Shown here: positions 13,572-22,661 of the stretch, in pieces
Layout: each line of letters opens with the position of its first letter
Position numbering within the stretch: position 1 is the first letter of the stretch
NCBI GenBank assembly: GCA_910584245.1
Contig: CAJTZF010000024.1
Location: 1 to 35,022, forward strand
Length of the DNA: 35,022 nucleotides
Direction: 5' to 3'
DNA from: an uncultured Eubacterium sp.
GTDB lineage: Bacteria; Bacillota; Clostridia; Lachnospirales; Lachnospiraceae
Position numbers and translations under genes: made by a program
The notes under the pieces: generated by a model
Told to the model about the DNA's origin: nothing
The model's database searches: none
What the model saw: the letters and a program-made list of their open reading frames with translations, nothing else

Positions 13572-13928
13572 ATGATTTCTTCAAGTGAAATGGCGAAAAT
13601 CGCATATGATGCGCTGGACGAAAAGCTCGGAAAGGACATCCAGATCATAAAAATAGATGAAATTTCTGTTATTGCGGATTACCTGATTATTGCAAACGGA
13701 AATAATAGTTCTCAGATTTTAGCGCTGTTAGACAACGTAGAGCTCAAAATGCAGCAAAATGGTGTTGTACAAAAAAGGGTGGAGGGGAATCGCAATTCCA
13801 CATGGATTCTTATGGACTATGGCGATATTATCGTGCATATATTTTCACCAGAGGACCGGCTTTTCTACGATTTGGAGAGAATTTGGAGAGATGGAACAAG
13901 CGTGGAACGGTCTTCCCTGGAGGATTAA
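13572..13928 (+). CDS. rsfS: Ribosome silencing factor RsfS
   Basis: The 118-residue protein carries the RsfS pattern IIKIDEISVIADYLIIANGNN and WILMDYGDIIVHIFSPEDR. RsfS binds L14 on the large subunit and blocks subunit joining when nutrients are low. Ribosome site GGAGG and ATG 13572. It follows nadD-yqeK, as is usual, and is the last gene of the operon. Confidence 0.96.
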   Translation: MISSSEMAKIAYDALDEKLGKDIQIIKIDEISVIADYLIIANGNNSSQILALLDNVELKMQQNGVVQKRVEGNRNSTWILMDYGDIIVHIFSPEDRLFYDLERIWRDGTSVERSSLED

Positions 13929-13959
13929 AGATTTTATTAAGAATGTGTATTGGAATGGA

Positions 13960-14005
13960 ATGTGGAGTTCGCCTCGCGAAGTTGATTGCCGGGTGGACTC
14001 CACAT
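13960..14005. terminator. Inverted repeat between convergent rsfS and lexA
   Basis: ATGTGGAGT (13960-13968) and ACTCCACAT (13997-14005) are perfect inverted copies around a 28-base loop, followed on the plus strand by CTTATTTT. Its place between convergent genes suggests a terminator, possibly two-way, though the loop is long and the T run short. Confidence 0.5.
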
Positions 14006-14019
14006 CTTATTTTGAAAGG

Positions 14020-14634
14020 CTACATGAGACGGAACAGACCGACCACAATGCCGAGAATGATAACTTCATTTACATAAATGGGGTCCATCGTGTCATTTTC
14101 CGGCTGTAAGCGGTAACGTCCGTCTTCTTTATAGTAGGTTTTGACAGTGGCGGAGTCGTCTACAAGTGCAACGACGATATCCCCATTGCTGGCGGACGGA
14201 CTTTGACGGACAATGACTTTATCTCCGTCATAAATACCGATATTCACCATACTTTCGCCCCGGACATTCAAAATAAACAAATCACCGGAAGGCAGTTCAT
14301 CTGCGAGCAACGGAAAATAACCGCTGATATTTTGCTCTGCGAAGATGGGCTGTCCAGCAGCTACGGTTCCGAGGATTGGTATGTTCCGCATCTCCTTTCG
14401 GGTCAGGTTGAAATTTTCATCCACGATTTCGATGGCCCGGGGTTTTGTCGGGTCTCTTTTTATGTATCCATTTTTCTCAAGTGTTTCAAGGTGAGAATGA
14501 ACGGAAGATGTAGATTTGAGATGTACCGCATTACAAATTTCACGAACGGCGGGAGGATATCCCTTAGAAAGAATCTGCTCTTTTATATACTCTAAAATTT
14601 CGCTTTGTTTAGCTGAAATGCGACCATTTCCCAT
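14020..14634 (-). CDS. lexA: LexA repressor of the SOS response
   Basis: The 204-residue protein has a winged helix at 1-70 (SAKQSEILEYIKEQI, HLKSTSSVHSHLETL), the Ala93-Gly94 self-cleavage site in VAAGQ, and the catalytic pair Ser128 (RGESM) and Lys165 (ATVKTYY). It represses DNA-damage genes until RecA filaments trigger cleavage. Its own promoter carries two SOS-box-like sites, so it is likely self-regulated. It is convergent with rsfS and divergent from the SH3-domain gene and mutS. Confidence 0.97.
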   Translation of the reverse strand: MGNGRISAKQSEILEYIKEQILSKGYPPAVREICNAVHLKSTSSVHSHLETLEKNGYIKRDPTKPRAIEIVDENFNLTRKEMRNIPILGTVAAGQPIFAEQNISGYFPLLADELPSGDLFILNVRGESMVNIGIYDGDKVIVRQSPSASNGDIVVALVDDSATVKTYYKEDGRYRLQPENDTMDPIYVNEVIILGIVVGLFRLM

Positions 14635-14682
14635 ATATAATTCCTCCTAAATATATAGATTTTACAGAATCGAATGAGATTT

Positions 14683-14696
14683 CAAACGTCTGTTTG
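14683..14696 (-). promoter_or_regulatory. SOS-box-like site, proximal to lexA
   Basis: CAAAC-GTCT-GTTTG is an exact inverted repeat close to the Gram-positive LexA site CGAAC-N4-GTTCG. It lies just downstream of the lexA -10 box (minus strand), where binding would block transcription. Confidence 0.65.
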
Positions 14697-14700
14697 TATC

Positions 14701-14729
14701 ACTATAACACATTTTTTCATATTTGTCAA
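14701..14729 (-). promoter_or_regulatory. lexA promoter
   Basis: On the minus strand TTGACA (14729-14724) and TATAGT (14706-14701) are separated by 17 bases. Confidence 0.8.
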
Positions 14730-14740
14730 ACACTTGTTCT
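14727..14740 (-). promoter_or_regulatory. SOS-box-like site overlapping the lexA -35 box
   Basis: The plus strand reads CAAAC-ACTT-GTTCT, which is GAAC-N4-GTTT on the minus strand. It fits the LexA consensus half-sites and overlaps the lexA -35 box. Confidence 0.65.
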
Positions 14741-14763
14741 TTTCTAAAAAAAATATTTAATAG

Positions 14764-14792
14764 TGGACAAATTTTAGTAATATGGGTATAAT
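14764..14792 (+). promoter_or_regulatory. Promoter of the SH3-mutS-mutL unit
   Basis: TGGACA (14764-14769) and TATAAT (14787-14792) are separated by 17 bases. Transcription would start near 14800, which excludes starts at 14782 and supports ATG 14851 for the first gene. The nearer SOS-like site ends 24 bases upstream of the -35 box. Confidence 0.75.
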
Positions 14793-14850
14793 GAAAAGGA
14801 GGGTGTTTTGGCAGATGCCCGATCTAATTTATAACAAGGAGAGAAAGGAA

Positions 14851-15699
14851 ATGAGTGAAGATAATAAGCAGAATTTTATTGAAAAATTGAAAAAAGATAA
14901 AAAATTTCGTTTTGAATTGATTATAGGGATATGGTCAGGTGTTATTTCTGTTATACTGGTTGTTGCTGTTGTGTTTGTTGCACAGGCATATATTAAGGGA
15001 AGCAATACGGTGCCTGAAGTGGAAGAGAGCCAGGAAGCGGCGGACCATTCTCCTGTTATTGTGTCGGATCCTGCTGTAGGGGCAGAGGAGACGAAGCCTC
15101 CGTATAAATCGGCAATCATCAATCATAATGAAGAAGACTTTTTGGACGGGGAAGATGAAGTAGATGGCGACTTAAAGTCAGCGAAAACGGCTTATGCGAC
15201 CACCGTTATCAATCTCCGCAAGGAGCCGGCGCTTACGGCAGATGTAATCGCAAAACTTCAAGTGGGTGATGAAGTTACAATACTGGATTTTGATAAGGAG
15301 TGGACGAAGGTAAATTTTGATGGTTCTGAGGGGTATGTCAGTACAATTTATTTGAGCACAAGAAAACCGTCAGAACAACCGGAGGTATCAGAACCGGTGA
15401 GAACTTCTGCGCCAACTGCAAGGCCGACTAGTACGCCAAAACCTGTAAAAACAGCGAAACCTACGAAGAAGCCAAAGAAGACGAAAACGCCGAAAAAAAC
15501 GAAAGCGCCGACGAAGGAACCGGATATAACGAAAGAGCCGGATCCGACAAAAGCGCCAGAGCCGACAAAAGCACCGGAGCCGACAAAGGCTCCAGAGCCG
15601 ACAAAGGCGCCGGATCCAACAAAAGCGCCAGAGCCGACGAAGGAACCAGATTCGACGAAAGCACCAGATCCGACACAGTCATCGGAAAATGTGGGATGA
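14851..15699 (+). CDS. Membrane-anchored SH3b protein with (E/D)PTKAP repeat tail
   Basis: The 282-residue protein has a charged N-terminus, one membrane helix (about 23-47), an acidic linker, a bacterial SH3 domain (about 113-169; TTVINLRKEPALTADVIAKL, then WTKVNFDGSEGYVSTIYL) and a Pro/Thr/Lys-rich tail. The tail has about eight hexapeptides of the form (E/D)PTKAP, encoded by an 18-base tandem repeat from 15541. SH3b domains often bind cell-wall peptides, and such tails span the wall, so an envelope role is likely. AAGGAGAGAAAGG supports ATG 14851. It is 27 bases before mutS, apparently in the same transcript. Confidence 0.8.
   Translation: MSEDNKQNFIEKLKKDKKFRFELIIGIWSGVISVILVVAVVFVAQAYIKGSNTVPEVEESQEAADHSPVIVSDPAVGAEETKPPYKSAIINHNEEDFLDGEDEVDGDLKSAKTAYATTVINLRKEPALTADVIAKLQVGDEVTILDFDKEWTKVNFDGSEGYVSTIYLSTRKPSEQPEVSEPVRTSAPTARPTSTPKPVKTAKPTKKPKKTKTPKKTKAPTKEPDITKEPDPTKAPEPTKAPEPTKAPEPTKAPDPTKAPEPTKEPDSTKAPDPTQSSENVG
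15541..15678 (+). repeat. 18-bp tandem repeat inside the SH3 protein gene
   Basis: About eight units of the type GAGCCGACAAAAGCACCG follow one another without gaps and encode (E/D)PTKAP. Units differ mainly at third codon positions. Copy number may vary between strains by slippage. Confidence 0.85.
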
Positions 15700-15726
15700 C
15701 GTATATACATAAATTGGGAGGATACA

Positions 15727-18378
15727 ATGGAAGAACAGCTTACACCGATGATGCAAAAGTACATAGAAACGAAAAAGGAATATGCAGATTGTATACTATT
15801 CTATCGGCTGGGAGATTTTTATGAAATGTTTTTTGAGGATGCCAAATGCGTATCCAAGGAATTAGAGCTTACTCTTACCGGCAAAAGCTGTGGATTAAAA
15901 GAGAGGGCACCCATGTGTGGTGTCCCCTTTCATTCTGCGGAAGGTTATATTACCCGTCTGGTGTCAAAAGGATACAAGGTGGCAGTCTGTGAGCAGGTGG
16001 AGGATCCGAAGCTGGCCAAGGGGCTTGTGAAGCGGGAGGTTATACGGGTGGTCACACCGGGCACTAATTGTAACCTGACCTCTCTGGACGAGGGGAGGAA
16101 CAATTACCTGATGGGAATTGTTTCGATGGACGACCTGTACGGATTGTCTGTCGTAGATGTTACGACCGGTGAATATCTTCTTACAGAGGTGGATACATCG
16201 GGAAAACTATTAGATGAAATTAATAAATTTATGCCGTCAGAAATTATTTGTAACGATTCTTTTTACATAAGCGGCATTGATCTGGAGGATCTGAGTGGAA
16301 GGATGGGAATATCAATTTCGGCGTTGGCACCCCATTACTTTGACGAAGAACTTTGCGAAAAAGCCCTTTGCCGTCACTTTTCCGTTTCGTCCCTGGACGG
16401 GTTAGGCCTGAAGGACTATTCTATCGGAATTACGGCTGCCGGAGCTGTTATGGAATATCTTATGGAAACTCAGAAAAATTCTCTTGCCCATATCTTGTCG
16501 CTTGTTCCCTATCAAACCGGAAAATATATGATTTTGGACCGAAATACGAGAAGGAATCTCGAATTGGTGGAAACGCTCCGGGAAAAACAAAAGCGGGGAT
16601 CTTTGTTGTGGGTTCTCGATAAGACAAAAACGGCGATGGGAGCCAGAAAGCTTCGCAGCAGCCTGGAACAGCCGCTGATTGACAAAGATGAAATTGTTAA
16701 GAGGCATGACGCCATTGATGAATTAAATGAAAATATGATTACGAGAGAAGAGCTGAGGGAGTATTTGAATCCGATCTATGATCTGGAGCGGCTTCTAAGC
16801 AAGATCAGCTATAAATCGGCAAATCCAAGGGATTTGACGGCATTTCACAGTTCCCTTCAGATGCTGCCGCACATTTTATTTTTGTGCCAGAATTTTAAAA
16901 GCCGTCTTTTTCAGGAATTTAGCCAGAAGCTCGATCCACTGGAGGATCTCTGTTCCCTCATTGCCTCTGCGATTGAGGAGGAACCGCCGCTGGCACTTCA
17001 TGACGGCGGGATTATACGGGACGGGTACGACGGACAGGTAGACAAGCTCCGCGCAGCCAAGTCCGATGGCAAGACATGGCTGGCGACATTGGAGACAGAG
17101 GAGAGGGAACGGACTGGTATCAAAAACTTAAAAATAAAATTTAACCGCGTATTTGGGTATTATTTGGAGGTGACGAATTCTTATAAACAGCTTGTGCCAG
17201 AAAACTGGATCAGGAAGCAGACGCTGGCAAACTCTGAGAGGTATACGACAGAGCGGTTAAAAGAGCTGGAAGACGTTGTCCTGGGAGCAGAGGAGAAGCT
17301 TTACAATTTGGAATACCAGCTGTTTTGTGAAATCCGGGACCATATATTTACCCAGGTAGACCGGATCCAGCAAACGGCCAGGACGATTGCCATGCTCGAT
17401 ATGGTTACGTCGCTGGCATATGTAGCGGAGAAAAATAATTATGTGCGCCCTTCGCTGAATGAGCAGGGTATTTTGAATATACGGGAGGGAAGGCATCCGG
17501 TTATTGAACAGATGATTGACCATGATATGTTTATTTCAAATGATACCTATTTGGATGAAGATTCCCATCGGCTCGTTATTATTACCGGACCGAACATGGC
17601 TGGAAAGTCTACCTATATGCGGCAGACGGCGCTCATTGTATTAATGGCGCAGCTCGGCAGTTTCGTCCCGGCAGCGGCGGCGGATATTTCCCTGGTTGAC
17701 CGGATTTTTACCCGTGTGGGCGCCTCCGACGACCTCGCCAGCGGACAAAGTACGTTTATGGTTGAAATGACCGAGGTAGCTAATATTTTACACAATGCCA
17801 CTAAAAATAGTTTGATTATTCTGGATGAGATCGGAAGAGGAACTTCTACGTTTGACGGCCTAAGCATTGCATGGGCGGTTGTAGAGCACATTGTGGATAA
17901 GAAAAACATAGGTGCAAAAACACTGTTTGCCACACACTATCACGAGTTGACAGAGCTGGAGGGAAAGCTAGACGGGGTGCAAAATTATTATATCGCGGTC
18001 AAGGAGGATGGGGAAGATATCGTTTTTCTGCGGAAAATTGCCAAGGGAGGTGCGGATAAGAGTTACGGGATACAGGTAGCCAAGCTTGCCGGAGTGCCGG
18101 AAAATGTGCTGAAACGCGCCCGTGAGATCGCCATAAATCTTGAGGGCGGCATGCAGACGATGGTTCCGGTCGGATTAGCCGCCTCACAGGAGACGAAGGG
18201 AGATGGTTCCGCGCCGCAACAGGAAATGACGCAGCTCTCTATATTCGATGCGGTTACGTCGTTCCGCTCGGAGGATATCCTTTTCGAACTGCGCGACATC
18301 GACCTCACCCGGGTTACCCCGATGGATGCGATAAATTTAATTTATAAGTGGCAGGAGAAGTTGAAAGAACAATGGTAA
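15727..18378 (+). CDS. mutS: DNA mismatch repair protein MutS
   Basis: The 883-residue protein recognises mismatches after replication. The N-terminal domain has GDFYEMFFEDA, with the Phe31-x-Glu33 pair that contacts the mismatch. The ATPase has Walker A GPNMAGKS (621-628) and Walker B IILDEIGRGTSTFDG (Asp700-Glu701), followed by ATHYHELTEL. Full length, with a C-terminal segment TQLSIFDAV resembling a clamp- or MutL-binding motif. It is followed by mutL after 45 bases. Ribosome site GGGAGG. Confidence 0.98.
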   Translation: MEEQLTPMMQKYIETKKEYADCILFYRLGDFYEMFFEDAKCVSKELELTLTGKSCGLKERAPMCGVPFHSAEGYITRLVSKGYKVAVCEQVEDPKLAKGLVKREVIRVVTPGTNCNLTSLDEGRNNYLMGIVSMDDLYGLSVVDVTTGEYLLTEVDTSGKLLDEINKFMPSEIICNDSFYISGIDLEDLSGRMGISISALAPHYFDEELCEKALCRHFSVSSLDGLGLKDYSIGITAAGAVMEYLMETQKNSLAHILSLVPYQTGKYMILDRNTRRNLELVETLREKQKRGSLLWVLDKTKTAMGARKLRSSLEQPLIDKDEIVKRHDAIDELNENMITREELREYLNPIYDLERLLSKISYKSANPRDLTAFHSSLQMLPHILFLCQNFKSRLFQEFSQKLDPLEDLCSLIASAIEEEPPLALHDGGIIRDGYDGQVDKLRAAKSDGKTWLATLETEERERTGIKNLKIKFNRVFGYYLEVTNSYKQLVPENWIRKQTLANSERYTTERLKELEDVVLGAEEKLYNLEYQLFCEIRDHIFTQVDRIQQTARTIAMLDMVTSLAYVAEKNNYVRPSLNEQGILNIREGRHPVIEQMIDHDMFISNDTYLDEDSHRLVIITGPNMAGKSTYMRQTALIVLMAQLGSFVPAAAADISLVDRIFTRVGASDDLASGQSTFMVEMTEVANILHNATKNSLIILDEIGRGTSTFDGLSIAWAVVEHIVDKKNIGAKTLFATHYHELTELEGKLDGVQNYYIAVKEDGEDIVFLRKIAKGGADKSYGIQVAKLAGVPENVLKRAREIAINLEGGMQTMVPVGLAASQETKGDGSAPQQEMTQLSIFDAVTSFRSEDILFELRDIDLTRVTPMDAINLIYKWQEKLKEQW

Positions 18379-18423
18379 GCATAAAGCTGTCTCACCCGGG
18401 TGGACAGCTTGGAATGGAGCGAT

Positions 18424-20253
18424 ATGATACAGGTACTGGACCAGAATACAATTGACAAAATAGCGGCGGGAGAGGTAGTTGAGCGTCCTGCTGCTGTTGT
18501 CAAGGAGCTTGTGGAAAATGCGATAGACGCCGGAGCAACCGCAATTACAGTCGAGATTAAGCAGGGAGGGATTCGTTTTATCCGAATCACGGATAATGGC
18601 TGCGGGATTCCTCGCGGGGAGATTCCGCTCGCCTTCAAGCGGCATGCGACGAGCAAAATAAAGAGAATTGAGGATCTGCTTTCTGTGAAGAGCCTTGGAT
18701 TCCGCGGGGAGGCGCTATCCAGTATCGCCGCCGTATCCCAGGTGGAGCTGATTACGAAAGATGCGGACGCTATTATTGGTTCCCGATATGAAATTCACGG
18801 CGGTACGGAACTGGCAAATGAAGAGATCGGCTGTCCTGACGGAACGACCTTTATCGTTCGGAATTTATTTTATAATACGCCTGCCCGCAGCAAATTTTTG
18901 AAGACAAAGGCGACCGAGGGCGGATATGTCAGTGATGTTGTGATGCATTTTACCCTTTCCCATCCGGACATCCGCTTTAAATTTATATGGGATGGAAGGA
19001 CTAAAATACAAACCTCTGGAAATGGCAGCGTCAAGGACAGTATTTTTCATCATTTTGGCGCGGATATTACGAAAGTACTGCTGCCCGTCGAGGTCGAAAA
19101 GCACGGGATGAGGTTGGCCGGATTTATCGGGAAGCCTGAGCTTTCCCGTGGAACGCGCACATTTATGAATTATTATATCAACGGAAGATATATAAAAAGT
19201 CCGATCATACAAAAGGCGATTGAACGAGCGTATGACGGTTTTTCGATGGCAAACCGTTTTCCTTTTACGACGCTATTTCTGGATATTGACAGTTCCCTTC
19301 TGGATGTGAACGTGCACCCGGCAAAAATGGAAGTGCGGTTTACTAACCAGGAAGAAGTTTTTGACCTGTTTCAGACGGGTCTGCACGATGTGTTAAGGCG
19401 TGCGACTCTCATACCGGAAGTATCTCCCGGAAGTGACAGAAAGCGTGCGGAACCAAAAACAAAAACCCACACAGGTGCCGGACCCAAAATAGAAGCGGGG
19501 AACCAGCCGGAACCATTTGAGGCTAAGAGGTTTCAAAACATGCCAAAACAAGAAATACCAGTGGCAGCTGTCCCGGATCATAAACCGGGTGAGGAGCAGG
19601 GAGACCCGCCGCGTCCGCCAATCCACTATGAACAGCAGTCCTTGTTCCAGGAGCAGCTTCTAAAAGAAGACAATACCGTATCGTTCCGTCTGATTGGGCA
19701 GGTATTTGGAACGTTCTGGCTCATTGAGTGGAAGGATGAGCTTTTAATTATCGACCAGCATGCTGCTCATGAGAAAATACTATATGAGAACATAAGGAAG
19801 GAGCTGGAGCATAACCACGTTTACAGCCAGAATCTAGTAACACCGATTATCCTTTCGCTGACACACCGGGAAAAAGAAGTTCTGAATAACTGTAAAGAAG
19901 CATTTGAAAAGCTTGGTTTTGAAATTGAAGAGTTTGGCGGGGATGAATATGCCGTTCAGGCTGTTCCGTCCCATTTTCTGCACCTGGCATCGAAGGAATT
20001 GTTTTACAGCATCCTGGACGAGCTGTTAGAAAACCCGATTTCCTCTAAGCTAGAAATGATTACGGACCGGTGCGCCACGATTGCCTGTAAAGCGGCAGTA
20101 AAAGGAAATCACACATTGTCTTTTTTAGAAGCGGAAAAGCTGATCGAACAAATGCTATTGGCAGACGAGCCATATCATTGTCCGCACGGCCGTCCAACGA
20201 CCATTTCCATGTCGAAAAAGGAATTTGAGAAAAAGTTTAAAAGAATATTATGA
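18424..20253 (+). CDS. mutL: DNA mismatch repair protein MutL with endonuclease motif
   Basis: The 609-residue protein has the N-terminal GHKL ATPase (DKIAAGEVVERPAAVVKELV, DNGCGI, GFRGEAL) and a C-terminal nuclease domain. The latter has DQHAAHE (444-450), the metal-binding endonuclease motif DQHA(x)2E, and ACKAAVKGN and CPHGRPT metal-site motifs. Endonuclease MutL nicks the new strand, as expected where MutH is absent. The Pro/Lys-rich linker lies at about residues 335-415. ATG 18424, after GGAG, is preferred to the GTG eight codons upstream. Confidence 0.97.
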   Translation: MIQVLDQNTIDKIAAGEVVERPAAVVKELVENAIDAGATAITVEIKQGGIRFIRITDNGCGIPRGEIPLAFKRHATSKIKRIEDLLSVKSLGFRGEALSSIAAVSQVELITKDADAIIGSRYEIHGGTELANEEIGCPDGTTFIVRNLFYNTPARSKFLKTKATEGGYVSDVVMHFTLSHPDIRFKFIWDGRTKIQTSGNGSVKDSIFHHFGADITKVLLPVEVEKHGMRLAGFIGKPELSRGTRTFMNYYINGRYIKSPIIQKAIERAYDGFSMANRFPFTTLFLDIDSSLLDVNVHPAKMEVRFTNQEEVFDLFQTGLHDVLRRATLIPEVSPGSDRKRAEPKTKTHTGAGPKIEAGNQPEPFEAKRFQNMPKQEIPVAAVPDHKPGEEQGDPPRPPIHYEQQSLFQEQLLKEDNTVSFRLIGQVFGTFWLIEWKDELLIIDQHAAHEKILYENIRKELEHNHVYSQNLVTPIILSLTHREKEVLNNCKEAFEKLGFEIEEFGGDEYAVQAVPSHFLHLASKELFYSILDELLENPISSKLEMITDRCATIACKAAVKGNHTLSFLEAEKLIEQMLLADEPYHCPHGRPTTISMSKKEFEKKFKRIL

Positions 20254-20293
20254 TGTTAGGATCAAAAGGTATTATTTATAAAGGGATATTAGC

Positions 20294-21235
20294 ATGAAAC
20301 AACCATTAATTATTCTCACAGGACCGACGGCAGTAGGGAAAACCGCTGCCTCAATAAAGCTTGCAAAAGCTTTAAACGGTGAAATTATTTCTGCGGATTC
20401 GATGCAGATTTACAAGTATATGAGTGTGGGGACAGCAAAAATCAAAAAAGAGGAGATGGAAGGGATTCCGCATTATCTCATTGATGAGATTACGCCGGAT
20501 ACGCCGTTTCATGTATACGAGTTTAAAAAGAGGGCGCAGGCATGTATGGAGCGCGTCTACGAAAAAGGGAAGATCCCTATTGTTGTGGGCGGCACTGGGT
20601 TTTATATTCAGGCGCTTTTATATGATGTGGATTTTTGCGAGGAGGAGACCGACCACTCTTACCGGCGCAGCCTGGAACAAATGGCTGTGCAATTTGGCGC
20701 CGGATATGTTCATGATATGCTGCGGAATGTGGACGCCGCGTCTGCGGAGGCCATTCATCCCAATAACGTAAAACGGGTTATCCGCGCACTGGAGTTTTTT
20801 CATGAGACGGGAGTTCCTATTTCTGCACACAATAGAGAGCAGCGGAAAAAGGAGTCCCCTTATGATTTTTTATATTTTGTCCTGACGGCCAGCCGGAGAC
20901 GGCTATACCGGAACATTAATGAAAGGGTGGATCAAATGGTCCGGCATGGTCTTTTGGAGGAATTTGAGACGCTGCTTCAAAAAGGTTATACAAAAGATAT
21001 GGTTTCCATGCAGGCCATCGGTTACAAAGAGTTATTCGCCTATGTGGAAGGAACGGTTACCCTCGATGAAGCGGTTGATCAGATCAAGAAAGACACAAGG
21101 CATTTTGCCAAACGTCAGCTCACATGGTTCCGGCGGGAGAGAGATGTTATTTTCTTAAATAAGGATGATTATAAAGATGAGGATACTCTTATTGATGAGA
21201 TTCTTCAGAGAATAGAAAGGAAACTGGATATATGA
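20294..21235 (+). CDS. miaA: tRNA dimethylallyltransferase
   Basis: The 313-residue enzyme adds dimethylallyl to A37 of tRNAs that read UNN codons. It has the P-loop GPTAVGKT (10-17), DSMQIYKYMSVGTAK, GGTGFYIQAL and HPNNVKRVIRALE, in family order and with normal length. It follows mutL by 40 bases, as in many bacteria. Its stop overlaps the next start by 4 bases (ATGA). Confidence 0.97.
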   Translation: MKQPLIILTGPTAVGKTAASIKLAKALNGEIISADSMQIYKYMSVGTAKIKKEEMEGIPHYLIDEITPDTPFHVYEFKKRAQACMERVYEKGKIPIVVGGTGFYIQALLYDVDFCEEETDHSYRRSLEQMAVQFGAGYVHDMLRNVDAASAEAIHPNNVKRVIRALEFFHETGVPISAHNREQRKKESPYDFLYFVLTASRRRLYRNINERVDQMVRHGLLEEFETLLQKGYTKDMVSMQAIGYKELFAYVEGTVTLDEAVDQIKKDTRHFAKRQLTWFRRERDVIFLNKDDYKDEDTLIDEILQRIERKLDI

Positions 21236-22560
21236 TAAACAACGGATTATTGAGGGAAATGTATGGCGCATGTGGGATCAGCCAGGCACTTTTGGATTAT
21301 TCGGACCGCATCTGTGATTCGCTTGAACCGAGGTTCCGGCAGATTGACCAGGTGGCGGAATACAACCAGCTCAAAGTTTTAAAGGCATTTCAGGAAAACC
21401 GCGTCTGTGCGGAACATTTGAATGGAAGCACCGGATATGGGTACAATGACAGCGGAAGAGATACGTTGGAGAAAGTATTTGCACATATTTTTCACTGTGA
21501 GGATGCGCTTGTGCGTTCCCAGATCACATGTGGGACCCACGCATTGACGATTGCCCTTTCCTCCATTCTGCGGCCGGGGGATGAGCTTCTCTCACCTGTT
21601 GGAAAACCATATGACACATTGGAGGGAATTATCGGTATTCATGGAAAACATGAACCCGGATGTTTGAAAGAGTTTGGAATTACGTATGCCCAGGTGGACT
21701 TAAAGGAAGATAGCAGTTTTGATTTCGATGGAATCAAGGCGGCTATTCATGATCGGACGAGGCTTGTGACGATTCAGCGCTCTAAAGGGTATGCAATGCG
21801 GAAAACGCTCTCCGTCAAGCAGATCGGTGAGCTGATTTCTTTTATCAAGTCCTGTAAGCCCGATGTAATTTGTATGGTGGATAACTGTTACGGGGAATTT
21901 GTCGATATTATAGAGCCATCGGAAGTGGGGGCCGATTTGGTTGTCGGATCCCTTATTAAAAATTTAGGGGGCGGCATTGCTCCGATGGGAGGGTACCTGG
22001 CGGGGAAGAAGGAACTGGTGGAGCTGGCGGCATGCCGGCTTACCGCGCCGGGCCTCGGAAAAGAGGTTGGCGCGTCGCTGGGCATCAATACATCTTTTTA
22101 CCAGGGATTGTTTTTTGCCCCGACGGTCGTTGCCAGCGCATTGAAATGCGCGGTATTTTCTGCGAAGCTCTATGAGGAGCTTGGTTTTGTCACAAGTCCC
22201 GCAGGCGACGAGGAGAGAAATGACATCATCCAGGCCGTGGCCCTTGGTTCCCCAGAGCGGATCATCGCTTTTTGCAGGGGGATCCAGTCTGGCTCGCCGG
22301 TGGATAGTTATGTGGCGCCGGAGCCATATGCCATGCCAGGATACCACAGTGACGTTATTATGGCGGCAGGGAATTTTATACAGGGGGCTTCGATCGAGCT
22401 CAGCGCAGACGCTCCAATCGAACCGCCTTACAGCGTATATTTCCAGGGCGGCCTCACATGGCAGCACGGAAAATATGGAATTTTGAAATCCGCACAGAGA
22501 CTTATTGATGAAAAACTCGTTGATTTAAATGTAAAGGAGTCGATTTATCTGGAAATATGA
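21232..22560 (+). CDS. Alum_res / methionine gamma-lyase-like PLP protein
   Basis: The 442-residue protein matches the family once called aluminium resistance protein (YnbB), a fold-type I PLP enzyme. Features are NGSTGYGYNDSGRDTLE, QITCGTHALTIALSS, and the likely Schiff-base Lys243 in GSLIKNLGGGIAPMGGYLAG. The reaction is not settled for the family, though databases often call it a methionine gamma-lyase family protein. It is translationally coupled to miaA (4-base overlap), an arrangement common in Firmicutes, which may hint at a role related to sulfur amino acids or tRNA modification. Confidence 0.9.
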   Translation: MINNGLLREMYGACGISQALLDYSDRICDSLEPRFRQIDQVAEYNQLKVLKAFQENRVCAEHLNGSTGYGYNDSGRDTLEKVFAHIFHCEDALVRSQITCGTHALTIALSSILRPGDELLSPVGKPYDTLEGIIGIHGKHEPGCLKEFGITYAQVDLKEDSSFDFDGIKAAIHDRTRLVTIQRSKGYAMRKTLSVKQIGELISFIKSCKPDVICMVDNCYGEFVDIIEPSEVGADLVVGSLIKNLGGGIAPMGGYLAGKKELVELAACRLTAPGLGKEVGASLGINTSFYQGLFFAPTVVASALKCAVFSAKLYEELGFVTSPAGDEERNDIIQAVALGSPERIIAFCRGIQSGSPVDSYVAPEPYAMPGYHSDVIMAAGNFIQGASIELSADAPIEPPYSVYFQGGLTWQHGKYGILKSAQRLIDEKLVDLNVKESIYLEI

Positions 22561-22661
22561 CGAAAAGTATCTAAAAAAACTTTCGTTATTTCTATACTTT
22601 TAACAAATAATATGGTAAAATAATCATGTATGATTGGCAGTGGTAGGGTTAGAAGGGATAT

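Noticed and set aside
15348..15764. Minus-strand frame with GSGAFVGSGAFV repeats
   Set aside because: It is the reverse reading of the PTKAP repeat region of the SH3 gene, with no start signal.
22563..22601. AAAAGTAT...ATACTTTT inverted repeat as a terminator before radC
   Set aside because: The stem is all A/T but for one pair, the loop is 23 bases, and the T run is short; too weak to call as a terminator.
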